A stretch of 5,778 nucleotides of DNA from CAWULT01 sp963923455 (GCA_963923455.1 CAWULT010000192.1:1-5778); one strand, 5' to 3'; shown: positions 1-5,778, counted from the stretch's first letter. A program made the numbers and translations. Notes: generated by a model from the sequence alone, not told the origin.

Positions 1-1
1 G

Positions 2-301
2 GCGCTGAGGGGGTTCGCGCTGCTCGCGCGGCGGCAGCGCCGCCACGAGGACGCAGCCGCCGCGTGGAGCCGGGTGCTCGAACTCAGGCGTTGTCCGCCC
101 GCGATTCTGCGCGAGGCGACCGAGGCGCTGGCCGTGCACCACGAGCACCGGCTCCGCGAGCCTGGCGCCGCGCGCGCCTTCGCGCTGCGGGCGCTGCAGT
201 ATCAGGGAAGTGTGGCGGGCCGGCGTGCGGTGCAGCACCGGCTCGAGAGGCTGAGCCGGAAGCTCGGCGAACCCGCGCTCGCCGAGTTCCTGAAGGGGTA
301 G
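2..301 (+). CDS. C-terminal fragment of a helical-repeat protein, probably YprB/ribonuclease H-like family
   Basis: The frame is open from the left edge to a TAG at 299-301, leaving the last 99 residues of a gene that starts outside the window. The fragment is Arg-, Ala- and Leu-rich and looks all-helical, with a TPR-like pair of helices: one around AAAAWSRVLEL, the next around ATEALAVHHEHR, then AARAFALRALQ and a final RLERLSRKLG. This resembles the helical tail that follows the RNase H-like/exonuclease-like domain in YprB-type proteins, where an 'EALAxHxEHR ... A..hRLxRLxrKL' pattern recurs. The catalytic domain is not in the window, so the assignment rests on the tail alone and a generic TPR protein is the main alternative. 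It converges on rpmE with only 12 bases between the stop codons and no clear terminator between them. Codon choice looks like that of the neighbours. Confidence 0.5.
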   Translation, partial: ALRGFALLARRQRRHEDAAAAWSRVLELRRCPPAILREATEALAVHHEHRLREPGAARAFALRALQYQGSVAGRRAVQHRLERLSRKLGEPALAEFLKG

Positions 302-313
302 GCGCGGCCTGCC

Positions 314-703
314 CTAGCTGGCGGAGGGGCTGGCCGGCTTGCTGCCGCCCTTCGGGCCGCGGTCGCCTCCGTCGTCCCGGCCACGCTTGGCGGAGAGGTC
401 GAGCTTCACGGCCTTGCCCTTCTCTATCGCCCGGGCGTTCCGGACCGGCGCGGTGCGCGGGGCCTTCGGGGTTGCCTTGGCCGCGGCCTTCCGCTGTTCC
501 GACGTCTGCATGCCGAACTTCTTGGTGAAGCGCTCGACGCGGCCCTCGGTGTCGATCAGCTTCTGGCGCCCGGTGAAGAACGGGTGGCAGGCCGAGCAGA
601 TCTCGAGATGCAGTTCGGGCTTCGTCGAACGGGTCCTGAACGTGTTGCCACACGCGCACCGGACCTCGACGACTTCGTACTTCGGGTGGATGCCTTCCTT
701 CAC
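314..703 (-). CDS. rpmE: 50S ribosomal protein L31, zinc-binding type, with long basic C-terminal tail
   Basis: L31 is a small protein of the large ribosomal subunit near the central protuberance that helps bridge the two subunits. The N-terminus MKEGIHPKY and the CHPFFTG block are diagnostic. Four cysteines at residues 16, 18, 36 and 39 make this the zinc-binding (C+) form, not the cysteine-free paralogue made under zinc starvation. The family is usually about 65-90 residues. Here a normal core ends near residue 66 and is followed by about 63 extra residues rich in Ala, Lys, Arg, Pro, Gly and Ser, which look disordered and positively charged. The start is GTG (701-703), fixed by the conserved N-terminus and by an AAGGAG ribosome binding site 6 bases upstream. 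Rho-rpmE adjacency is common in other bacteria; here a membrane protein gene lies between them. An extended -10 promoter just upstream suggests rpmE can be transcribed on its own. Confidence 0.96.
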   Translation of the reverse strand: MKEGIHPKYEVVEVRCACGNTFRTRSTKPELHLEICSACHPFFTGRQKLIDTEGRVERFTKKFGMQTSEQRKAAAKATPKAPRTAPVRNARAIEKGKAVKLDLSAKRGRDDGGDRGPKGGSKPASPSAS

Positions 704-709
704 GGTCTG

Positions 710-715
710 CTCCTT
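710..715 (-). promoter_or_regulatory. Ribosome binding site of rpmE
   Basis: The minus strand reads AAGGAG followed by six bases and then the GTG start of rpmE. It is the best Shine-Dalgarno match in the window and supports GTG at 701-703 as the start. Confidence 0.85.
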
Positions 716-736
716 GCGGACGTCCAGAAAAACCGA

Positions 737-745
737 ATTATAGCA
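737..745 (-). promoter_or_regulatory. Extended -10 promoter element for rpmE
   Basis: On the minus strand the 68-base gap between the ligase stop and rpmE contains TGCTATAAT, a consensus TATAAT (737-742) preceded by the TGn extension (743-745). Such extended -10 elements can work without a good -35 box, and indeed no convincing TTGACA-like hexamer lies 16-18 bases upstream (the sequence there is GGCCCG-like). Transcription would start near 730, giving a leader of about 27 bases that includes the AAGGAG site. An AT-rich block in such GC-rich DNA makes chance less likely. Function is inferred from sequence only. Confidence 0.65.
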
Positions 746-771
746 GAAGGCCGCCGTCCCGGGCCGAATCG

Positions 772-2784
772 TCAGGAACAGGCCTGAACCTGGACGGTCC
801 TGGTGCCGACGGGGATGGCCGACTGGTCCGGACGGAAGTCCAGCGCCACGCCGGCGCCCAGGTGCCGGCGGTCATCTGAGCCGTACGCGGTTGGTTGCCA
901 CGTGCGGGAGACCGTCACCGATACGTCCACCGCCGCTCCGCCGTCGGGCAGGGCCAGCGCCATCGTTTCCGGAGCCGTTGTCGCAAACGTCTGGTCGAGC
1001 AACACCTGGCAAGGGGTCTTCAGCGTGACGTGCACGGGCCGGCGGTCCACGTCCGGGTGGGCCACCCAGACGCGGGCCATCAGCCACGCCCCCTGTCGCA
1101 CCAGGACGAATCGGGCCCGGCGGCCCGTCCACCGGTACTGATCCAGGTCGGGAATGGGCTCCGGCGCCGACGCGCCGACCACGAAATCGCGGTTGGCGCG
1201 GACGGCCCGGGTGGCCACGGAAAGGTCGCCGCGCGCCAGCACGGCGTGGCCGCCCGCCAGGCCCAGCGCGAGGACCAGGCCGGCCAGCGCGGCCGGCCCC
1301 GTCCACGCCGGCCGGGGCTCCCGCGACACGTCCGGGCCGTACACCGAGGCCGCGCACAGCACGCCGAACCACAGCAGCACGACCGGGTTCTGGGTGGGCA
1401 CGCCGAGCAGCGAGCTGAGCCCGAGCCCGGCGAGCAGCATGCGCGCGATCGGTCGTGCACTGGGGGCGTCCGGTGCCCCGCGTCGCAGCGCCCCGGCCGC
1501 CAGCGCGAGCGACCACGCGAACAGGGGCAGCGTGCCCAGCACGCCCATCTCGGCGAGCTGGTGCCGCCACCAGTTCTGCGCATTGTCGAACGGCAGGGCC
1601 AGGTCCGAAATCCGCCGCCAGTAGTCGGAGGCCAGCACGTGATAGGTGCCCAGGCCGACCCCCGTCCACGGGTGATCCCGCAGCATCTGCAGCGCGATGA
1701 CGCCGTAGCCGCCCCGATCCCACAGCGATCGCAGCCCGGCGCGGGTCACCGGCGTCTCGCGCAGCCGGGCCAGCGGGCCGACGGCGTCGGAGGCCAGCAC
1801 GAGCCCGGCGAGCGCCACGGCGATGATCGCGAACCCGGCGAGCAGGCGCGGCGAAGGGCGTCGGTCGCTCCCGCGCACGAGCCAGGCTGCGACGCCGAGC
1901 GCGCCGATCACCGCGCAGACGAGCGCCGTGCGCGAGCCTGACATCCACACGCCAGCCCAGTTCACGGCGAGGATGGCGAGCGCGGCCGGGCGCCGCCACG
2001 CCGGCGCGGGCGCCCACAGCGCGGCGAGAGCCATCGGCCCGGCGATCGCGGCCATCGCGCCGTAGGCGTTGGCGTCGAGCAGGGTGCCGGTGGCGCGGCG
2101 GAGGCTGCCCCAGGCCGGCGTGCTGAGCGCCGTGATGTCGACCGCACCCTGATAGATCGCCACGAGGCTGGCCAGGGTCCCGCCGATCCAGAGCGCCCGC
2201 ACGGCGGGCACGGTGCCGGCCCCCCGGCCGGGTTGCGCCATCAGCCGGTCGAGCCAGAGGAGGCCGACGAGCGCCGTCAACGCCACGGTCAGCAGCCAGC
2301 TGGCGGCGTACGGAGCGGAGAGGCCTGAGGCCGCGTTGATGGCGTTCAGGTCGCTCAGGCCGAGCGGATTGAACCCCGTCTCACGGCCGAGCAGCACCGG
2401 CCAGACGAGAGCCAGCGACAGCGCCCACCCACCGAGCAGGACACGCCACGTGGGTGGCAGGCGCCACCGCGTCCACGGTGATTCCCGCAACAGGGCCGCG
2501 GCGAGGCCGGCCAGCCAGATCAGGTCGAGCACCGGTCCTTCCCGGCCGGTGAGCTGGTGGAGCAGGGCGGGTGCGATGGGCGCGAGGGCCGTGAAGCACG
2601 CCAGCGCGGCGTCTGGCCGACGGCCGGCCAGGAGCCAGCCACCGAGCCCCGCCGCAGCGCCGGCGGCCTGGAGGGGGACCGTGAGGTCGGGGTGCGTCGC
2701 GAGCAGCAACGCGACGACGAGGGCGGTCGAGGCGCTGACCGCGCCCTTGCTGGCGCGCTCCAGAACCGCGACCGCCCAGGCCAT
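772..2784 (-). CDS. O-antigen ligase/polymerase (Wzy_C) family membrane protein with extracytoplasmic C-terminal domain
   Basis: This 670-residue protein has roughly a dozen or more hydrophobic helices between residues 15 and 515. Family signs are DANAYG (237-242), SGSRTAL (282-288), GVGLGTY (375-381) at the start of the large external loop, and FDNAQNWWRHQLAEMGVLG (399-417). Relatives move or polymerise undecaprenyl-linked sugars at the outer face of the inner membrane: WaaL-type O-antigen ligases, Wzy polymerases and PglL-type oligosaccharyltransferases. The acceptor cannot be told from sequence. The last region has the ligase pattern H[NSQ]X9GXX[GTY], but with Gln403 where the histidine is expected. 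After the last helix, residues 520-670 look like a beta-rich extracytoplasmic domain with two cysteines (592, 669). The chosen start is ATG 2782-2784, 5 bases past the rho stop. The frame opens 44 codons earlier, but that part lies over the rho 3' end and reads as non-membrane sequence. The upstream Shine-Dalgarno is weak (AAGAG), so translation may be coupled to rho. Confidence 0.85.
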   Translation of the reverse strand: MAWAVAVLERASKGAVSASTALVVALLLATHPDLTVPLQAAGAAAGLGGWLLAGRRPDAALACFTALAPIAPALLHQLTGREGPVLDLIWLAGLAAALLRESPWTRWRLPPTWRVLLGGWALSLALVWPVLLGRETGFNPLGLSDLNAINAASGLSAPYAASWLLTVALTALVGLLWLDRLMAQPGRGAGTVPAVRALWIGGTLASLVAIYQGAVDITALSTPAWGSLRRATGTLLDANAYGAMAAIAGPMALAALWAPAPAWRRPAALAILAVNWAGVWMSGSRTALVCAVIGALGVAAWLVRGSDRRPSPRLLAGFAIIAVALAGLVLASDAVGPLARLRETPVTRAGLRSLWDRGGYGVIALQMLRDHPWTGVGLGTYHVLASDYWRRISDLALPFDNAQNWWRHQLAEMGVLGTLPLFAWSLALAAGALRRGAPDAPSARPIARMLLAGLGLSSLLGVPTQNPVVLLWFGVLCAASVYGPDVSREPRPAWTGPAALAGLVLALGLAGGHAVLARGDLSVATRAVRANRDFVVGASAPEPIPDLDQYRWTGRRARFVLVRQGAWLMARVWVAHPDVDRRPVHVTLKTPCQVLLDQTFATTAPETMALALPDGGAAVDVSVTVSRTWQPTAYGSDDRRHLGAGVALDFRPDQSAIPVGTRTVQVQACS

Positions 2785-2789
2785 CGGCG

Positions 2790-4181
2790 CTAGCTCTTGC
2801 CGGAGGCCATCGCCGCCAGGAACTCGGCGTTCGCCTTGGTCTTGCCCAGCTTGGAGAGCAGCAGTTCCATCGCCTCGACAGGCGAGAGCGGGGTGAGCAC
2901 CTTGCGGAGCACCCACACCCGCGTCAGGTCCTCACGCGGCAGGAGGAGTTCCTCCTTGCGGGTGCCGCTCTTCTGGATGTCGATGGCCGGGAACACGCGG
3001 CGATCGGCCAGCTTCCGATCGAGGTGGATCTCCATGTTGCCGGTGCCCTTGAATTCCTCGAAGATCACCTCGTCCATGCGCGATCCGGTGTCGACGAGGG
3101 CCGTGGCCACGATGGTCAGCGAGCCGCCCTCCTCGATGTTGCGCGCCGCGCCGAAGAAGCGCTTCGGCCGCTGCAGGGCGTTGCTGTCGACGCCGCCCGA
3201 GAGCACCTTGCCAGACGCCGGGACGATCGTGTTGTAGGCGCGCGCCAGGCGGGTGATCGAGTCGAGCAGGATCACCACGTCCTTCTTGTGCTCGACGAGG
3301 CGCTTGGCCTTCTCGATCACCATCTCGGCGACCTGCACGTGGCGCTGCGCCGGCTCGTCGAACGTCGACGAGATCACCTCGCCCCGCACCGAGCGCTGCA
3401 TGTCGGTGACCTCCTCGGGCCGCTCGTCGATGAGCAGCACGATCAGGTACACCTCGGGGTGGTTCCTCGTGATGCTGTTGGCGATGCTCTGGAGCAGCAT
3501 CGTCTTGCCCGTGCGCGGCGGCGCGACGATCAGGCCGCGCTGGCCCTTGCCGATCGGCGTCAGCAGGTCCATCACCCGGCCCGACAGGTTCTCGCCGTCG
3601 GTCTCGAGCGTCAGCTTCTGCTGGGGATAGAGCGCCGTCAGGTTCTCGAAGAAGATCTTCTCCTTCGCCTTCTCGGGCGGCTCGAAGTTGATGGCTTCGA
3701 CCTTGATCAGCGCGAAGTAGCGCTCGCCGTCCTTCGGCGCCCGAATCACGCCGGAGACCGTGTCGCCGGTGTGCAGGTCGAACTTGCGGATCTGCGAGGG
3801 CGACACGTAGATGTCGTCCGGGCCCGGAAGGTAGTTGTAGTCGGGGGCCCGCAGGAACCCGAAGCCGTCCGGCAGCGTTTCGAGGACGCCCTCGGAGAAC
3901 ACGTTGCCGCTCTTCTCGGCCCGCACCCGCAGGATCTCGAAAATCAGCTCCTGTTTGCGGATGCCCGTGGCGCCCGCGATGTCGAGCTCCTTGGCGATCT
4001 TCGTCAGCGCGGCGATGCTCATCTCCTTCATCGCCGAGAGCGAGATCGTCTGCGCGGGAGCGGCCTGCTGGGGGGCGGGCGACGCCGGGGCGGCCGGGGT
4101 GGCCGGGGCGGGAGGGTTGGCGGTGGCGGCGCCTACGCCGGCGCCGCCGTTTGGCTTGGGAGCCTTGCGATCATCTTCCAA
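2790..4181 (-). CDS. rho: Transcription termination factor Rho
   Basis: Rho is a hexameric RNA-dependent ATPase/translocase that binds unstructured C-rich RNA and dislodges RNA polymerase. With the start chosen here the product is 463 residues (E. coli Rho has 419). Order: a Pro/Ala-rich linker at about 22-44; the Rho N-terminal helical domain at about 46-90; the cold-shock-like RNA-binding domain with DGFGFLRAP and GPDDIYVSPSQIRKF (105-134); Walker A APPRTGKT (220-227); Walker B VVILLDS (302-308); the Q-loop SGGVDSNAL (328-336); and the R-loop around FKGTGNM (377-383). All key motifs are intact. Start choice: no ATG or GTG precedes the first domain, and the only in-frame ATG nearby (4029-4031) would cut into the first conserved strand. 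TTG at 4179-4181 gives MEDDRKAPKP and has a GGAAG/AAGGA site upstream; TTG 4230-4232 is a longer alternative. The gene overlaps the engB end by 49 bases and ends 5 bases before the ligase start, so it lies within one transcription unit. No separate leader is visible. Confidence 0.97.
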   Translation of the reverse strand: MEDDRKAPKPNGGAGVGAATANPPAPATPAAPASPAPQQAAPAQTISLSAMKEMSIAALTKIAKELDIAGATGIRKQELIFEILRVRAEKSGNVFSEGVLETLPDGFGFLRAPDYNYLPGPDDIYVSPSQIRKFDLHTGDTVSGVIRAPKDGERYFALIKVEAINFEPPEKAKEKIFFENLTALYPQQKLTLETDGENLSGRVMDLLTPIGKGQRGLIVAPPRTGKTMLLQSIANSITRNHPEVYLIVLLIDERPEEVTDMQRSVRGEVISSTFDEPAQRHVQVAEMVIEKAKRLVEHKKDVVILLDSITRLARAYNTIVPASGKVLSGGVDSNALQRPKRFFGAARNIEEGGSLTIVATALVDTGSRMDEVIFEEFKGTGNMEIHLDRKLADRRVFPAIDIQKSGTRKEELLLPREDLTRVWVLRKVLTPLSPVEAMELLLSKLGKTKANAEFLAAMASGKS

Positions 4182-4750
4182 AGTTCTTCCAGTCCTTCGC
4201 CCGTGCGCGCCGAAACGAGCGGCACGGGGCAATCAAACAACGAGTCCAGGGCGCGCGCATGCCGCTGCCGCTCCGCGCGCGTGAGCTTGTCCACTTTGGT
4301 GCCAACGACACCCTTGGCACAGGGCTGCGACGCCAGCCATCGCCAGGCCTCCATGTCCGAGTCGAGGCCTGGATGCCGCACGTCCACCAGCAGGAGCACG
4401 GCGATCGGGATTCCGTCGGGTCGAGATGCACTGGCCGCCCGGGCGAAATACGCCTCCGTCAGCCGTTCGAACTCCTGCGTCGCGGCGTCGCCGCCGCGCG
4501 CATAACCGTATCCGGGCAAGTCCACCAGGTGCAGCGGGGGAGCCGACCCGCGCTGCAGGCGGTAGAAGTTGGCCAGCCGCGTCTTGCCCGGCGCCGCGCT
4601 CGTCCGCGCCAGCGGCTTCCGGAGCAGCGCGTTCAACAGGCTCGACTTGCCCACGTTGGACCGCCCGACGAACGCCACCTCGGGCAGGCGCTCCCGGGGG
4701 AAGTCGCCCGCGCCGGCGGCGCTGGTGACGAACTCGGCCGAAATCCGCAG
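4133..4750 (-). CDS. engB: Ribosome biogenesis GTP-binding protein EngB/YsxC (YihA family), probable CTG start
   Basis: EngB is a small Ras-like GTPase needed for late assembly of the 50S subunit in several bacteria. All G motifs are present. Counting from the proposed start they are: G1 GRSNVGKS (29-36), the G2 threonine at 57 in PGKTRL, G3 DLPGYGY (77-83), G4 TKVD (151-154) and a G5-like SAR (180-182). The 205-residue length fits the family. The N-terminus is the odd part. The conserved first strand reads RISAEFVTSA, typical of EngB proteins beginning MKI.SAEFVTSA, yet no ATG, GTG or TTG lies between it and the in-frame lon stop at 4760-4762. The first GTG (4676-4678) is the Val of the conserved EVAFVGRSN and would remove 24 residues, including that strand. 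CTG at 4748-4750 sits exactly where the family Met falls; ATT at 4742-4744 is a second candidate. Translation is probably coupled to lon. lon-ysxC is a known gene pair in Bacillus. The 3' end overlaps rho. Confidence 0.93.
   Translation of the reverse strand: MRISAEFVTSAAGAGDFPRERLPEVAFVGRSNVGKSSLLNALLRKPLARTSAAPGKTRLANFYRLQRGSAPPLHLVDLPGYGYARGGDAATQEFERLTEAYFARAASASRPDGIPIAVLLLVDVRHPGLDSDMEAWRWLASQPCAKGVVGTKVDKLTRAERQRHARALDSLFDCPVPLVSARTGEGLEELWKMIARLPSQTAAPA
4186..4197 (-). promoter_or_regulatory. Probable ribosome binding site for the TTG start of rho
   Basis: The minus strand carries AAGGA (4193-4197) about 11 bases and GGAAG (4186-4190) about 4 bases before TTG 4179-4181. Neither spacing is ideal, but together they favour this TTG over the upstream TTG at 4230-4232. 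The site lies inside the engB coding sequence. Confidence 0.4.
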
Positions 4751-4759
4751 GCGACGTTC

Positions 4760-5778
4760 TCAGTGCGTCCGCGTGTCGCCCGCGTCGGTGACGTCGGACA
4801 CCACCGGAGCCGCGATTCGCGCCGGCAGAGGCTCTGTCAGCGCCAGCTTCAGCACCTCGTCCATCGTCGACACCAGGTGCACGGCGAGGACGTCGAGCAC
4901 GTTCTTCGGGATGTCGGCGAGGTCCTTCTCGTTGTCGCGCGGCAGCACGATGTTCGTGATGCCCGCCCGATGCGCCGCCAGCAGCTTCTCCTTGACGCCG
5001 CCAATCGGGAGCACCTTGCCCCGCAGCGTGATCTCGCCCGTCATCGCGACGTCGCGCCGGACGGGGATCTTCGTCAGCGCCGAGACGAGCGCGGTGGCCA
5101 TCGTGATGCCGGCCGACGGGCCGTCCTTCGGGATGGCGCCCTCGGGCACGTGGACGTGGATGTCGAGCTTCGAGTGGAAGTCCTCGGCCAGGTTCAGCTC
5201 CGCCGCCCGCGACCGGACGTAGCTCAGTGCCGCCTGCGCCGACTCCTGCATGACGTCACCGAGCTTGCCGGTCAGCGTCAGCTTGCCCTTGCCGGCCATC
5301 AAGGTGGCTTCGCTGACGAGCAGCTCGCCGCCCACCTCGGTCCACGCCAGGCCGGTGGCCAGGCCCACTTCGTTCTGCTCCTCGGCGAGCGCCGGACGGA
5401 ACCGCGGCACGCCGAGGTACTCGGTGACCTTCTCCGCCGTGATCGTCTCCTTGAACGACTTGCCCTCGGTGACGACCTTGCGGGCCACCTTGCGGCAGAT
5501 CGAGGAGATCTCGCGCTCGAGGCTGCGCACGCCCGCCTCGCGCGTATAGCGCTGGATGACGGCCTGGATCGCGTCGTCCTGGATGATGATGTTGTCGGCC
5601 GTCAGGCCCGCGCCCTCGACCGCCTTCGGCGCCAGGAAGCGCTTGGCGATCTCGATCTTCTCCTGCTCCGTGTAGCCGGCCAGCTGCAGCACTTCCATGC
5701 GGTCGCGCAGCGCCTGCGGGATCGTGTGCAGCACGTTGGCGGTGCAGATGAACATCACGTTCGACAGGTCGTACTCGA
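4760..5778 (-). CDS. lon: ATP-dependent protease Lon, C-terminal part (runs off right edge)
   Basis: Lon is a cytosolic hexameric AAA+ protease that degrades misfolded and selected regulatory proteins. The window shows the last 338 residues, roughly the C-terminal 40 percent of a typical protein of about 800; the N-terminal substrate-binding domain and Walker motifs lie outside. Visible in order: the end of the AAA+ core (YDLSNVMFICTAN, then the conserved LRDRMEVLQLAGYT), the small helical lid with YTREAGVRSLEREIS, and the S16 protease domain starting near GLAWTEVGG. The catalytic dyad is present: Ser in KDGPSAGI (codon 5114-5116) and the second Lys of GGVKEKLLAAHR (codon 4985-4987), 43 residues apart as in E. 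coli Lon (Ser679/Lys722). The tail after LALTEPLP is short and variable, ending DTRTH with TGA at 4760-4762. The frame is open to the window edge. engB follows in the same frame after this stop. Confidence 0.98.
   Translation of the reverse strand, partial: EYDLSNVMFICTANVLHTIPQALRDRMEVLQLAGYTEQEKIEIAKRFLAPKAVEGAGLTADNIIIQDDAIQAVIQRYTREAGVRSLEREISSICRKVARKVVTEGKSFKETITAEKVTEYLGVPRFRPALAEEQNEVGLATGLAWTEVGGELLVSEATLMAGKGKLTLTGKLGDVMQESAQAALSYVRSRAAELNLAEDFHSKLDIHVHVPEGAIPKDGPSAGITMATALVSALTKIPVRRDVAMTGEITLRGKVLPIGGVKEKLLAAHRAGITNIVLPRDNEKDLADIPKNVLDVLAVHLVSTMDEVLKLALTEPLPARIAAPVVSDVTDAGDTRTH

Noticed and set aside
286..316. Bidirectional terminator between the converging genes
   Set aside because: Only a 4-base-pair stem (AGGC/GCCT) without a following T-run can be drawn in or near the 12-base gap, which is too weak to call.
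84..659. 191-codon minus-strand frame over rpmE and the end of the plus-strand gene
   Set aside because: It overlaps the well-supported rpmE in another frame and has a low-complexity Arg/Pro/Ala composition, so it is a shadow.
750..771. Intrinsic terminator after the ligase gene
   Set aside because: The GGCC...GGCC pairing is only about four base pairs, and the nearest T-run lies beyond the TATAAT element, so it is not a proper hairpin plus T-run.
895..1941. Long plus-strand open frame (348 codons) antisense to the ligase gene, and a similar minus-strand frame at 872-2017
   Set aside because: Both are Arg/Pro/Ala/Gly-rich with no recognisable domain, and lie over the membrane protein, whose frame shows clear transmembrane and family motifs. 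Long shadow frames are expected in DNA this GC-rich.
2785..2916. Longer start for the ligase gene (44 extra codons)
   Set aside because: The extra residues are encoded by the conserved rho 3' end, are hydrophilic and look unlike a membrane-protein N-terminus; ATG 2782-2784 gives a natural start just past the rho stop.
4082..4112. Short GC-rich near-repeat (ggccgggg units) in the rho 5' region
   Set aside because: It is explained by the Pro/Ala codons of the Rho linker and is not a mobile or regulatory repeat.
3024..4505. 493-codon plus-strand open frame opposite rho and engB
   Set aside because: Its sequence is the mirror of conserved rho codons (rich in Asp, His, Arg, Leu, Val), has no family features, and crosses two real genes on the other strand.

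Overview
The window is very GC-rich (estimated by eye at the upper 60s percent), almost fully coding, and carries chromosomal housekeeping genes. The Rho, Lon and EngB sequences are bacterial. The gene mix, GC content and protein flavour suit Acidobacteriota (perhaps a Vicinamibacteria-type lineage). That placement is inference from general resemblance; a GC-rich deltaproteobacterial-type lineage cannot be excluded. I see no phage, insertion sequence, CRISPR, tRNA, rRNA or integration signature.

Layout. On the + strand, 2-301 is the 3' end of a gene whose helical-repeat C-terminus resembles YprB/ribonuclease-H-like proteins. It converges on a long minus-strand cluster. Read in the direction of transcription (right to left), the cluster is: lon (C-terminal part, running off the right edge), engB/ysxC, rho, a membrane O-antigen ligase/polymerase-family protein, and rpmE (ribosomal protein L31 with a long basic tail). 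Spacing is tight: engB begins about 9 bases after the lon stop and in the same frame, rho probably overlaps the end of engB by 49 bases, and the ligase starts 5 bases after the rho stop. Only the 68-base gap before rpmE has room for a promoter, and it contains an extended -10 element with a perfect TATAAT.

How the genes fit together. lon-ysxC and rho-rpmE are both gene pairs known from other bacteria. Here they are fused into one run covering protein quality control (Lon), ribosome assembly (EngB), transcription termination (Rho) and a ribosomal protein (L31). The ligase-like gene separates rho from rpmE and is the only cell-envelope gene in the run.

No new multi-gene system is visible. The points worth a second look are: the missing conventional start codon of engB directly behind the lon stop; the glutamine in place of the usual motif histidine in the ligase-like protein, and its cysteine-bearing C-terminal domain; the 63-residue tail on L31; and the TTG start proposed for rho, inside engB.
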